64,000 bases of DNA from Gammaproteobacteria bacterium (GTDB lineage: Bacteria > Pseudomonadota > Gammaproteobacteria > Pseudomonadales > Azotimanducaceae). This document shows, piece after piece, positions 34,067 to 42,851 of the stretch. The stretch spans positions 248,001 through 312,000 of the forward strand of contig JAJFJZ010000020.1 in assembly GCA_021773565.1 (NCBI GenBank), given 5' to 3'. The first letter of the stretch is position 1. The number at the start of each line of letters is the position of its first letter. Below the pieces are notes generated by a model. That model did no database searches and was not told the DNA's origin. It saw nothing but the letters and a program-made list of their open reading frames with translations. Position numbers and translations under genes: made by a program.

Positions 34067-35767
34067 ATGCATTCAGTCATGATCATAGTGTTAGGTATTA
34101 TTGGCATGGCCCTGGGGTGGTTTGTTTACTCCAAATTTATAGCGGAAAAAATATTCCAGCTTGATCCTGACTTTATCACTCCGGCCCACCAGATTAATGA
34201 TGGTGTGGACTACGTGCCAACTAACAAATATATACTATGGGGCCACCACTTCACTTCAGTCGCCGGTGCTGCTCCCATTGTTGGACCAGCTATCGCAGTA
34301 TACTGGGGCTGGGTTCCCGCTGTACTGTGGGTCGTCTTTGGCACCATATTTTTTGCCGGCGTGCATGATACGGGCGCGCTTTGGGCGTCCAGTCGTCACC
34401 AGGGTAAATCCATCGGCGCACTGTCCGAGACTGTCATTGGCAAACGTACGCGTGCCTTGTTCATGATCGTCATATTTCTTGTTCTGTTAATGGTAAATTC
34501 CGTTTTCGGAGTGGTAATCGCCAATGCCTTTGTAAACACGCCCACAGCAGTATTTCCCGCCTGGTCTGCGATAGTAGTCGCATTAATCATCGGGCAGCTG
34601 GTATTCCGCAAATTTAATCTTATGCTTCTTTCCATCGTCGGTGTCGCCGCACTCTACCTTTCGGTTTATGCCGGCAGCACTCTCCCGATTGAACTACCCG
34701 CCATTTTCGACCTGAGTCCCAATGCCAGTTGGATATTGATACTGTTTACCTATGCTGCAATCGCTTCCATGTTGCCCGTATGGATGCTGCTACAACCCCG
34801 CGACTTTATTAATGGCCTGCAGCTTTTTGTGGGCCTGATTTTGTTATATGGAGCCGTATTTCTCTTTACCCCGGATATCACCGCCCCTGCCTTTAACAGT
34901 AACGTAAGCCTGAGTGCGCCATCGATCATTCCCCTGCTGTTTGTAACCATTGCCTGCGGTGCGATATCCGGATTTCACGGCATAGTTTCCTCGGGTACCA
35001 GTTCAAAACAGCTGGACAAGGAACCCGATGCACGCTTTGTGGGTTACCTTGGCGCTATCGGCGAAGGCAGTCTGGCCCTGATTACCATAGTTACGGTAAG
35101 CAGCGTTGCATACGCAGCGTCAACGGATGCGTGGCATGATGCCTATCACGAATTCGGTTCGGCAGGGGCAGGTGCCTTCATACAGGGCGGTGCCAATCTG
35201 ATAAGTGAAGGCTGGGGAATGTCCGTTGAATTTGCGGGTACCCTGCTTGCGACCATGGTGGTACTTTTTGCCGGTACGACTATGGATTCCGGCGTGCGCC
35301 TGCAACGTTATATTATTCAGGAATGGGGCCAAATTTACGATGTACAGGCTCTGAAAAACGGCTTCATTGCTACGCTGCTGGCAGTAGCTGCCTGTCTTTT
35401 ACTCGCGTTCGGGGCCGGTGGCGCCTCCGGCAGTGGAGGCCTCATAATCTGGCCCCTCTTTGGCTCTACCAATCAGATTCTGGCAGGAATGACCTTGTTA
35501 GTGATCAGCATTATGCTCATCAAATATGGCCGTCCCGCGCGATACACCCTTATTCCCATGTTGTTTGTGCTTTCAATGTCGTTTCTGGCGGGCGGGGTAA
35601 CCCTGTTCAAGTTCATTGAACAGGGGAATTACCTGCTGGTAGCAATAGACCTTGTGGTTCTTGTGACCAGCTTGCTGGTAATGCTTGAAGCAGCATCGGT
35701 TGTGTCTAAACTGCGACGCGGTGAACCCGAGGCGGAAAATACCCGGGAAAACAGCCCGGAAAGCTGA
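34067..35767 (+). CDS. cstA: CstA-family carbon starvation protein / transporter
   Basis: A 566-residue inner-membrane protein with about 16 helices. Family blocks: FVYSKFIAEKIFQLDPDFITPA, DYVPTNKYILWGHHFTSVAG and PIVGPAIAVYWGW, GVHDTGALWASSRHQGKSIG, and GFHGIVSSGTSSKQLDKEPD. CstA/BtsT members import pyruvate or peptides and are induced on carbon starvation. This is the shorter branch (E. coli CstA has about 700 residues). It converges with the small minus-strand peptide gene at 35780, whose stop is 12 bases from this one's stop. Confidence 0.9.
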   Translation: MHSVMIIVLGIIGMALGWFVYSKFIAEKIFQLDPDFITPAHQINDGVDYVPTNKYILWGHHFTSVAGAAPIVGPAIAVYWGWVPAVLWVVFGTIFFAGVHDTGALWASSRHQGKSIGALSETVIGKRTRALFMIVIFLVLLMVNSVFGVVIANAFVNTPTAVFPAWSAIVVALIIGQLVFRKFNLMLLSIVGVAALYLSVYAGSTLPIELPAIFDLSPNASWILILFTYAAIASMLPVWMLLQPRDFINGLQLFVGLILLYGAVFLFTPDITAPAFNSNVSLSAPSIIPLLFVTIACGAISGFHGIVSSGTSSKQLDKEPDARFVGYLGAIGEGSLALITIVTVSSVAYAASTDAWHDAYHEFGSAGAGAFIQGGANLISEGWGMSVEFAGTLLATMVVLFAGTTMDSGVRLQRYIIQEWGQIYDVQALKNGFIATLLAVAACLLLAFGAGGASGSGGLIIWPLFGSTNQILAGMTLLVISIMLIKYGRPARYTLIPMLFVLSMSFLAGGVTLFKFIEQGNYLLVAIDLVVLVTSLLVMLEAASVVSKLRRGEPEAENTRENSPES

Positions 35768-35779
35768 TGTAGGCCCGGT

Positions 35780-35914
35780 TTACAGGCGGGGGATATAGGG
35801 CAGGCGTGTTAGCGGTGGTTGATAACCACGTCGTCGGAAACGCTCCAGTAGCTCGGCTACATCTGTACTTCCACCAGCCACTTTTTTTTGTTCATTCAAA
35901 CTTAATTTTCGCAT
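35780..35914 (-). CDS. Double-glycine-leader peptide with Arg/Pro-rich core
   Basis: A 44-codon gene. The first 15 residues, MRKLSLNEQKKVAGG, fit the bacteriocin-type leader cut after Gly-Gly: L at -12, E at -8, V at -4, GG at -2/-1; only -7 (Gln) departs. The core would be 29 residues, opening STDVAELLERFRRRG and closing YQPPLTRLPYIPRL; it has six Arg, four Pro and a net charge of about +3. The C-terminus resembles apidaecin-type proline-rich antimicrobial peptides, which also end in PRL and contain YIP. A strong AGGAG sits seven bases before ATG, and a -35/-10 pair lies at 35947-35976. No peptidase-containing exporter, modification enzyme or immunity gene is nearby. Alternatives: a signalling peptide or a chance leader match. 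Confidence 0.62.
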   Translation of the reverse strand: MRKLSLNEQKKVAGGSTDVAELLERFRRRGYQPPLTRLPYIPRL

Positions 35915-35946
35915 CACTAATCTCCTGGAACGCCCGGATTATGGGA

Positions 35947-35976
35947 GTTATCCGGGAATCAGCCTATCTTCCTCAA
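35947..35976 (-). promoter_or_regulatory. Possible sigma-70 promoter for the GG-leader peptide gene
   Basis: On the minus strand TTGAGG (35976-35971) and GATAAC (35952-35947) are separated by 18 bases; each matches the consensus at four of six positions. Transcription would begin near 35940, giving a leader of about 25 bases with the AGGAG ribosome-binding site before the ATG at 35914. The match is modest, but the position is right. Confidence 0.35.
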
Positions 35977-36113
35977 CCAGGCATTCCTAAAGTAGAGGTT
36001 ATTAACTGAATCTGCGGTAGGATATGGCCGTTAAAGTGAGTAGTTACCATTCAGCTGGGGTTCAGGCTTAACCAGCTATCGTTTGTGCATTCTTCGCTAA
36101 CTACGAGTGTCCT

Positions 36114-38645
36114 ATGGCTAATATAACAAGCACCAGGCATATGGAATTAATACTGCAAAAATCCGGAATATTATTGCTGGTATCCATGCTGCTGGTTTTT
36201 TTCACCGGATCGCTTGCATGGGCAGAATCCTGGCCTCGGGAATTTAGCTGGAACGGCGGAAGCATGCAGGTATTTCAGCCGGAAATAGACGCTGTTCGAC
36301 CCAGACCCGAAAGTGGTTCAGGCGCCCTGATAGAAGCTCGAGCTGCGCTGTCCATACGTCGAGATAAACACGAAGAGCCGCTGTTTGCTGCCATTAGATT
36401 TGAAGCCGATACATTCTCGGCAAACGATGCATCAAGCCTGCTGCTGGAAAACATTCATGTTGTGGACATTCGCTTCAGTAAACAGGATGAAGGTGAACAG
36501 ACACAACTCATCACATTGGTGGAAGATAATCTTGCTAACATCACGCTGGAGATTAAATCTGCACAAGAAAAAGATTCGATAGATGTAGCAGCATCCCATG
36601 AAGAATTTAACCTTATCAAGGCAGAACCACCCAGGATAATATTGTCCGGCACTCCCGCTATCCTGGTGTTCATTGACGGTGAGCCGATAACGGAGGCAAT
36701 CGAAGACACTGAATTGCGCCGGGTGGTAAATACGCCATTTACCATTATTGCCAATCATAATAGCTATTATCTGGCCGCGAGCCCCACTCTGTGGTACCGA
36801 GCCAGCCACGCCCTGGGTCCGTGGGTTAGCATAGATAACCCTGCTTTTGACGTGCCAGCAAATGTATTGGCGCTCATCAATGTTAAGCAGGAAAACGGTC
36901 AGTCAGACAATCAGCCCTACGCTCAGGAGAACCCGGAACCGGCTGCATATCCACGGCCGGTTGTCATAGTGGCAACTGAACCCACCGAACTCATAATCTA
37001 CGATGGTGTCCCCTCATGGTCACCGTTAGAAGGTATGAATCTTCTTTACATGAGCAATACCGAGAACGATGTCTTTCTGGACATCGAAAGTAGTCAGAAT
37101 TACGTACTGTTGGGCGGTCGGTGGTACAAGGGACGCGTGGGCGCAAGTGACGTACCGTGGCAACCCGTAGCAAATGATGCGCTACCAGATGCATTTCAGA
37201 ACATCGACGACTACCTGAGAGCGCCCGAGGTTATGACGCATATTGCCGGCACACAGCAGGCGCGTGATGCGTTATTGGACAATACCCTGCCAAGGGCCTC
37301 AGCCGTTAACCGGGATGACACTAATTTCTCTGCAGAATGGGACGGAAATCCACGTTTTGAGACAGTACGTGGCACCCGCAATCTGCAATATGCATTGAAC
37401 ACACCCGCTGCCATATTTAAATACAACAGCAGGTATTATGCGTGTGAGGATGGAATCTGGTATACCTCCAGCTCTCCATGGGGCAACTGGAGCATCGCCA
37501 CCCGGGTTCCTGATATCATCTATGATATTCCGGCTTCCAATCCGCACCACAACGTAACCTATGTTCGCGTTTATGACGCAACACCAGAGGTAGTCTACGT
37601 TGGATATACACCGGGTTACCTTGGCAGTTATGCATACCACGGAAGTATTGTGTATGGCACGGGCTGGCGCTACCGGCCCTGGTCGAGTGGACGCTATTAT
37701 GCTCGGCCAGCAACCTGGGGTTTTAATGCTTATTACGACGCGTGGAACGGCTGGGCTTATTCTGCCGGACTATTCGATTACGGTTATTCCTTCGCATTTA
37801 ACAACTATCGATACAGACGTCATTCGTACAACTATCCATCCTACGGTCATCGCCGCGACAGACGGCATGGAAAACCATACCGGGGTAACTGGACAGGAAC
37901 TGGCGGGCATCGAAGACATGAACCGGATAATTCCCATCCACGGCATCGACTCGTCGACCGTGACCGGCGCGGGGATGGCGACCATGCCAGGGGGAACGAC
38001 AGGGATAGGGACCGTGACAGAAATCGAAACCGAAACTTCGATCGCGACAACAGCCATGAGAGGGATCGGGACAACAGGCGCGAAGACAGAGGGCGCGGTA
38101 ACCATGGCGGCAATGCGGGAAATGAAACAGGTCGCTGGGTAGCGGACTCCGCTACCAGCACTCTTAAGCCCCCTCGATTAGCCCCCGCCAATCGAGCGGT
38201 AAACCGCCCCAAACATAATTATTCCCGGCCCGACAAAAGTCGCAATCAGAAACGATTTTCGCCCGAGCCCGTTAACGAAAGACCCGCTATGGGAAAACCA
38301 GGTATTCGTACGCGTACAGAGGGTAAAGTGCGAGACAGAACACAGCACAGAACGAAGCCTTCACCAAAACTGGAAGGCCTGCGTAATGTGGACGAGCGTC
38401 AACTCAATAAAGTGCGCGATAACGTCAAAAAATATGTCGCTCGCAATTACAACAGCAAGTCGGGCGACCGCGCTGACAGGAACGAAGCGCCGGTCAATCG
38501 AAAGGTAAAAGCTGAAAAACGCACAAAACGCGCGCACACACAAAAATCTGCAAGCAATAAGCGAGCAGAACGCGCAAAAAGCGTGCCTTCCAAAACACCC
38601 AGAGCAAGAAACAGAAAAGAAAGCGCCAGCCGACGGGCCCGTTAG
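36114..38645 (+). CDS. Large exported protein with Arg/Asp-rich and basic C-terminal regions
   Basis: An 843-residue protein with a signal sequence (about residues 14-36, LLLVSMLLVFFTGSLAWA). Residues 37-480 form a repeated domain with short motifs such as YYLAASPTLWYRASHALGPW, YVLLGGRWYKGRVG and YYACEDGIWYTSSSPWGNW, a Y/W-rich pattern seen in proteins loosely called carbohydrate-binding family V/XII. Residues 480-570 are Gly/Tyr-rich (YHGSIVYGTGWRYRPWSSGR). Residues 575-675 are made of Arg, Asp, His and Asn in RD/RN dipeptides, and the rest is Lys/Arg-rich and disordered, ending SRRAR. Its function is unknown, perhaps envelope or extracellular-matrix binding. ATG 36141 is an alternative start. 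The gene stands alone. Confidence 0.75.
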   Translation: MANITSTRHMELILQKSGILLLVSMLLVFFTGSLAWAESWPREFSWNGGSMQVFQPEIDAVRPRPESGSGALIEARAALSIRRDKHEEPLFAAIRFEADTFSANDASSLLLENIHVVDIRFSKQDEGEQTQLITLVEDNLANITLEIKSAQEKDSIDVAASHEEFNLIKAEPPRIILSGTPAILVFIDGEPITEAIEDTELRRVVNTPFTIIANHNSYYLAASPTLWYRASHALGPWVSIDNPAFDVPANVLALINVKQENGQSDNQPYAQENPEPAAYPRPVVIVATEPTELIIYDGVPSWSPLEGMNLLYMSNTENDVFLDIESSQNYVLLGGRWYKGRVGASDVPWQPVANDALPDAFQNIDDYLRAPEVMTHIAGTQQARDALLDNTLPRASAVNRDDTNFSAEWDGNPRFETVRGTRNLQYALNTPAAIFKYNSRYYACEDGIWYTSSSPWGNWSIATRVPDIIYDIPASNPHHNVTYVRVYDATPEVVYVGYTPGYLGSYAYHGSIVYGTGWRYRPWSSGRYYARPATWGFNAYYDAWNGWAYSAGLFDYGYSFAFNNYRYRRHSYNYPSYGHRRDRRHGKPYRGNWTGTGGHRRHEPDNSHPRHRLVDRDRRGDGDHARGNDRDRDRDRNRNRNFDRDNSHERDRDNRREDRGRGNHGGNAGNETGRWVADSATSTLKPPRLAPANRAVNRPKHNYSRPDKSRNQKRFSPEPVNERPAMGKPGIRTRTEGKVRDRTQHRTKPSPKLEGLRNVDERQLNKVRDNVKKYVARNYNSKSGDRADRNEAPVNRKVKAEKRTKRAHTQKSASNKRAERAKSVPSKTPRARNRKESASRRAR

Positions 38646-38772
38646 AAACGCATTCCACACACCCCGGTGTCGGTCGCGTAAGCTAATTATGGCAAATTCG
38701 CCTGATAATAGCTCCTGACAAGGAGTTATGTACAACTTTGCAGTATGATTGGTTGGGGTTTAGGGGAATGCA

Positions 38773-39780
38773 TTGTTAGCTATAAAAAATCTTGCGATCG
38801 GGCCAGGGCAAATAAGCCATACCTTTCAACCAGGAAAAATCAGTGTAATTCTCGGTAACAATGGCGCAGGCAAAAGTACCTTTGCACGATTAATTACCGG
38901 CCTTTCACCCGTTCGGCGGGGCAGTATTCTGCTTAATGGCGCTGACATAATTCCCACCCCGGTGCGCAACCGGGATATTGCACTGGTGTTTCAGGAGTTC
39001 GTAAATTACCCTTCTTTAAGTTGTTTCGAAAACATAGCTTCGCCTTTGCGCGCCCGTAATACACCAGAACACGAACTTCGTCCTGAAGTGGAAGCGTTGG
39101 CACGCACACTCAAATTGGAAACCCTCCTTGAGCGCCTGCCGGAAGCACTCTCCGGGGGCCAACAACAACGCCTTGCTATTGCTCGTGCGCTTGCTAAAAA
39201 GGCCAGTGTTCTATTGTTAGATGAACCGCTGGTCAATCTGGACTACAAACTTCGGGAATCCCTGCTAGTGGAACTCAAAATTTTGTTGCACGAGCGCAAC
39301 TGCGTAGTTATCTATACCAGTTCTGATACGGCTGAAGCATTTGCTGTGGGTGATGAAATTTTACTTCTTGACAAGGGCAGCATATTGCAGGCGGGTGATC
39401 CAATGTTTCTCATGAACAACCCCGGCTCGCTTGCGGCTGCCGATCTGATGGCTGATCCGGGAATTAATAGTGTGCAGGCAACCCTGGTAGATGGGCGCCT
39501 GAATACCAGGGGTAATAGTGCGGGGCAACGTACGTATGCAGTAAGGCCGGATCACCTGCAACTACAACCGCATGATAAGAATTGTGTACGCTTCACTGCC
39601 ACCACTTTATTCAGTGAAAGTAACGGCTCTGACACTTACCTGCACATGCGTCTGCCATTTGATGAAAGTTTTTCAAATCAAGCGCCGGTCTGGGTTGCCC
39701 ATCTTTCGGGACATCATGATTTTATTCCCGGCGACAACATGCAGATGTATATCTCCGGCCAGGACCTGAAGGTTTTTTAA
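38773..39780 (+). CDS. glpS: Glycerol ABC importer, ATPase 1 (GlpS-like)
   Basis: A 335-residue ABC ATPase of the MalK/UgpC class with complete motifs: Walker A LGNNGAGKST, Q-loop LVFQEFVNYPSL, signature LSGGQQQRLAIARAL, Walker B VLLLDEPLVNLD, and a C-terminal TOBE-type regulatory domain. H-loop His is replaced (YTSSDTAEAF where MalK-type proteins have a T-H-D). It begins at TTG 38773, with AGGGGA six bases upstream. It is the first gene of a six-gene operon whose order (two ATPases, two permeases, a DUF2160 protein, a binding protein) is that of Rhizobium GlpSTPQUV glycerol uptake. ATG of the next gene overlaps its stop (TAATG). Confidence 0.85.
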   Translation: MLAIKNLAIGPGQISHTFQPGKISVILGNNGAGKSTFARLITGLSPVRRGSILLNGADIIPTPVRNRDIALVFQEFVNYPSLSCFENIASPLRARNTPEHELRPEVEALARTLKLETLLERLPEALSGGQQQRLAIARALAKKASVLLLDEPLVNLDYKLRESLLVELKILLHERNCVVIYTSSDTAEAFAVGDEILLLDKGSILQAGDPMFLMNNPGSLAAADLMADPGINSVQATLVDGRLNTRGNSAGQRTYAVRPDHLQLQPHDKNCVRFTATTLFSESNGSDTYLHMRLPFDESFSNQAPVWVAHLSGHHDFIPGDNMQMYISGQDLKVF

Positions 39781-40844
39781 TGGCCCACGTAAGCCTGAAT
39801 AATATATCGCACGCCTATAATGCGAATACAGATTCTGAAACACAGGTTTTGACGGACATCAGCCTCGATATTCCGCACGGTTCTGCACATGCTTTATTGG
39901 GCGCCTCTGGTACCGGTAAAACGACGTTGCTTAAAATAATCTCCGGGCTACTGATCCCGACTGAAGGCGATCTACTGGTTGACGGCAGACGGGTAAATAC
40001 TGATTCGCCACGTGAAAGAAATATTGCACAGGTATTTCAGTTCCCCGTCTTGTATGAGCATATTAGCGTTTTCGAAAACCTGGCCTTTCCACTACGCAAT
40101 CGCAAAGTTCCACTCACTGAAATTCATACTCGCGTAAAACAAACAGCCGAGTTACTGGAAATAGATAATTTGCTCAGCGGTAAAACAACCGGTCTGTCTA
40201 TTTTTGACAAACAAAAAGTATCCCTTGGACGTGCTCTGGTGCGCAATGACGTATCAGCTATTTTGCTGGACGAGCCTTTAACCGCCGTTGAACCCTCAGC
40301 CAAATGGCGCTTGCGCCAAAAGCTGAAGGAGCTACAACAGGAACTCTCTCTAACGATGATATATGTCACACATGATCAGCTTGAAGCAATGACTTTTGCT
40401 GAACAGATTAGTGTGATGCACGAAGGGCGTATTATTCAGACCGCGTCGCCGCGTGAATTGGTAGAAAAACCCCAACATGAACACGTAGGATTTTTTATCG
40501 GGATGCCCGGGATGAATTTTCTACCAACAGATAGTACCGCGTGTCTGTCGCCTCCCAAAGGTGCAACCAAAGCAGGCTTTCGACCCGATCAGGCTTTTGT
40601 CAGCACGAAGCAGGGACACAACAGCCTGCAGGTAGCGGTGATAGATCAACAGGCTCTCAGTACACATTTGGGAGAAAGCTGGGGTTTGCTTACCTGCAAA
40701 TATCAGGATATTGAAATTCGTACGCGACAGCACCTGAACCTGAATGTTGGTAGTACCGCATGGCTCCACATAGATAATCCACACTTTTTCCGGAATGGCT
40801 GGCGCATGACCGGGCAAGCAGAGGTCACGCAAGGCAATGCGTAA
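39780..40844 (+). CDS. glpT: Glycerol ABC importer, ATPase 2 (GlpT-like) with altered signature
   Basis: A 354-residue second ABC ATPase. Walker A is GASGTGKTTLLKII, Q-loop QVFQFPVLYEHIS, Walker B AILLDEPLTAVEPS, H-loop VTHDQLEAM. The ABC signature, normally LSGGQ, reads LSIFDKQKVSLGRAL, so the conserved SGGQ is lost. The partner GlpS keeps its signature but lacks the usual His of the H-loop. The two together therefore give one consensus and one degenerate ATP site, as in asymmetric heterodimeric ABC proteins. A C-terminal TOBE domain follows. The gene overlaps its permease neighbour by eight bases. Here glpT is the Rhizobium ATPase name, not the E. coli glycerol-3-phosphate antiporter. Confidence 0.85.
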   Translation: MAHVSLNNISHAYNANTDSETQVLTDISLDIPHGSAHALLGASGTGKTTLLKIISGLLIPTEGDLLVDGRRVNTDSPRERNIAQVFQFPVLYEHISVFENLAFPLRNRKVPLTEIHTRVKQTAELLEIDNLLSGKTTGLSIFDKQKVSLGRALVRNDVSAILLDEPLTAVEPSAKWRLRQKLKELQQELSLTMIYVTHDQLEAMTFAEQISVMHEGRIIQTASPRELVEKPQHEHVGFFIGMPGMNFLPTDSTACLSPPKGATKAGFRPDQAFVSTKQGHNSLQVAVIDQQALSTHLGESWGLLTCKYQDIEIRTRQHLNLNVGSTAWLHIDNPHFFRNGWRMTGQAEVTQGNA

Positions 40845-41709
40845 ACGTATAAATAATCGTGCCTGGCTAATGGTCCTGCCCGTACTGTTTCTGGTAGCAA
40901 TGAGCGCGGTAATACCCCTGATGACGGTGGTCAATTATTCCGTTCAGGATATATTCGATGACAACAACAGAGTATACGTGGGCCTGGAGTGGTTCATACA
41001 AATCATCCGGGACCCTGAATTGCATGCTGCCCTCTGGCGCCAGATCCTGTTCAGTGCCAATGTTCTGGCCATAGAGATACCCCTGGGCATTCTTATTGCC
41101 AAGGCCATGCCACGACGGGGATCCGTTGCTACCGGATTGCTCATATTCTTCGCCATACCTCTACTCATACCCTGGAACGTGGTCGGCACAATCTGGCAAA
41201 TTTTCGCTCGACCGGACATCGGCATGGCGGGTATGTCCCTGACCAGCCTCGGGCTGGATTACAATTACACAGCAAACCCCGTGGACGCCTGGTTCACATT
41301 AGTGGCTATGGATGTGTGGCACTGGACATCCCTGGTCGTTCTGCTGGTTTTTTCCGGCCTGCGTGCTATTCCGGAAGCCTACTATGAAGCAGCGCAGATC
41401 GATGGTGCCAATCGCTGGCAGATGTTCCGGCATATCGAACTACCACGTCTTAAAACGGTATTGGGCATAGCGGTTTTGTTACGACTTATGGACAGTTTGA
41501 TGATTTACACAGAGCCTTTTGTGCTCACCGGTGGCGGACCTGGAAATTCCACCACCTTTTTAAGCCAGTACCTGACCCGCATGGCGGTGGGACAGTTTGA
41601 TCTGGGTCCGGCGGCAGCATTTTCCCTGGTCTATTTCATAATGATACTGACGCTTTGCTGGCTGTTCTACAGCCTGATATCCCCTGCAGAAGAGCAAACA
41701 GAACGATGA
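40837..41709 (+). CDS. glpP: Glycerol ABC importer, permease 1 (GlpP-like)
   Basis: A 290-residue MalF/UgpA-type inner-membrane permease with six helices. The EAA loop that docks on the ATPase is YYEAAQIDGANRWQMFRHIELPRLK (key residues EAA...G...F..I.LP). N-terminal hydrophobic segment LMVLPVLFLVAMSAVIPLM. Starts at ATG 40837 inside the ATPase gene and overlaps the next permease by four bases (ATGA), consistent with a stoichiometric complex. Confidence 0.88.
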   Translation: MRKRINNRAWLMVLPVLFLVAMSAVIPLMTVVNYSVQDIFDDNNRVYVGLEWFIQIIRDPELHAALWRQILFSANVLAIEIPLGILIAKAMPRRGSVATGLLIFFAIPLLIPWNVVGTIWQIFARPDIGMAGMSLTSLGLDYNYTANPVDAWFTLVAMDVWHWTSLVVLLVFSGLRAIPEAYYEAAQIDGANRWQMFRHIELPRLKTVLGIAVLLRLMDSLMIYTEPFVLTGGGPGNSTTFLSQYLTRMAVGQFDLGPAAAFSLVYFIMILTLCWLFYSLISPAEEQTER

Positions 41710-42518
41710 AGCAATCACAGAGTGTCGTCGCCAACTCCGTCATATTTGTCTACAGCTGCTACCTGATACTGCCTCTGTACTGGTTGTTCAGTATGTCTAT
41801 CCAGAGTAGCCAGGACATAACAACCAACGCTGGCTGGTATCCAAAAAGCCCGACAATGGCGAATTTTCAGGAAATATTTACCAATCCGGTCTGGTACGAG
41901 GGTTTTTTGAACTCCCTCACCTACGTATTGATCAACTCCACCATATCCATAATTGTAGCCCTGCCCGCCGCCTACGCATTTTCCAGATATCGCTTCCTGG
42001 GGGACAAACATCTGTTTTTTTGGCTACTTAGCAATCGTATGGCGCCACCTGCAGTATTTCTGCTGCCTTTTTTTAATATGTATTCAAGCCTGGGTCTGTT
42101 TGATACTCCCCTGGCTGTTGCGCTGGCCCATTGTTTGTTCACTGTTCCCCTGGCTGTATGGATCCTGGAGGGGTTTATGTCCTCTGTTCCACGCCAGATA
42201 GACGAGTTGGCCCTGCTGGACGGGCACAGCTTCGTGCACTTTTTTTGTCGCATTTTCCTGCCGCTCATTCGCGCAGGAATTGGTGTTACAGTATTTTTCT
42301 GTTTCATGTTCAGCTGGGTCGAACTTTTACTCGCACGCACCTTAACGGCGAGTGCAGCCAAACCGATTGCGGTGGTAATGACACGTACTATCAGTGCTTC
42401 CGGAATCGATTGGGGATTGTTGGCTGCGGCCGGTGTGTTGACCATATTGCCGGGGCTGGTGGTGGTATTTTTTGTACGCAACTACCTGACACGCGGATTC
42501 GCCCTTGGTCGCGTTTAG
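41706..42518 (+). CDS. glpQ: Glycerol ABC importer, permease 2 (GlpQ-like)
   Basis: A 270-residue MalG/UgpE-type permease, partner of GlpP. It has six helices; the EAA-like loop is PRQIDELALLDGHSFVHFFCRI, in which the usual E-A-A is E-L-A and the usual G is kept. It ends YLTRGFALGRV, a common MalG-type tail. ATG 41706 overlaps the upstream stop; the longer open frame back to 41655 lies in the glpP gene. The name follows the Rhizobium glpSTPQUV operon and not the E. coli glycerophosphodiesterase GlpQ. Confidence 0.87.
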   Translation: MKQSQSVVANSVIFVYSCYLILPLYWLFSMSIQSSQDITTNAGWYPKSPTMANFQEIFTNPVWYEGFLNSLTYVLINSTISIIVALPAAYAFSRYRFLGDKHLFFWLLSNRMAPPAVFLLPFFNMYSSLGLFDTPLAVALAHCLFTVPLAVWILEGFMSSVPRQIDELALLDGHSFVHFFCRIFLPLIRAGIGVTVFFCFMFSWVELLLARTLTASAAKPIAVVMTRTISASGIDWGLLAAAGVLTILPGLVVVFFVRNYLTRGFALGRV

Positions 42519-42533
42519 AGGAGTGGCCTGATT

Positions 42534-42806
42534 ATGTCCTGGATGGCATGGACACCAGTTACGGCGATATTTTTTACAGCAATCATTCTTGCCGTTATTG
42601 TGATGACGCTCTGGGAGCTCAAATCACCTACAGTATTGCGCAAGGGTTTGCTCTGGTTTGCTACTACCAGGGGCGACCGGTTTTTCATGTGTTTACTCGG
42701 CAGTGCCATCATCCATATACTCTGGATCGCTACGACAGATATTGAACCAGCCGTGGCCACCCTGGTTTGTCTGATCAGCGCTGTGCTGGTAATGCGATAC
42801 GCGTAA
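42534..42806 (+). CDS. glpU: DUF2160 small membrane protein (GlpU-like)
   Basis: A 90-residue protein with three hydrophobic helices, separated by WELKSPTVLRKGLLWFATTRGDRFF. It belongs to the DUF2160 family, which is found almost only between the permease and binding-protein genes of glpSTPQUV operons, and this is a strong marker for the identity of the transporter. The ATG at 42534 is 15 bases after glpQ, with GAGGAG upstream. Its mechanistic role in the transporter is not established. Confidence 0.85.
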   Translation: MSWMAWTPVTAIFFTAIILAVIVMTLWELKSPTVLRKGLLWFATTRGDRFFMCLLGSAIIHILWIATTDIEPAVATLVCLISAVLVMRYA

Positions 42807-42851
42807 AACAATAACCGGCTGCTTAAAAAACGGCTTTTTCAGGAGAGAAAA

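Noticed and set aside
35806-36009. 67-codon plus-strand frame opposite the GG-leader gene
   Set aside because: No ribosome-binding site and no protein-like pattern. The opposite strand has a much better gene with AGGAG.
35768-36113. Mobile element or phage remnant explaining the isolated peptide gene
   Set aside because: No terminal inverted repeats, target duplications, integrase or transposase sequence were seen in or around the gap.
37600-38142. 180-codon frame overlapping the large exported protein gene
   Set aside because: It is a frame shadow of the Arg/Asp-rich coding repeats, with low-complexity Thr/Ile/Gly composition and no start signal.
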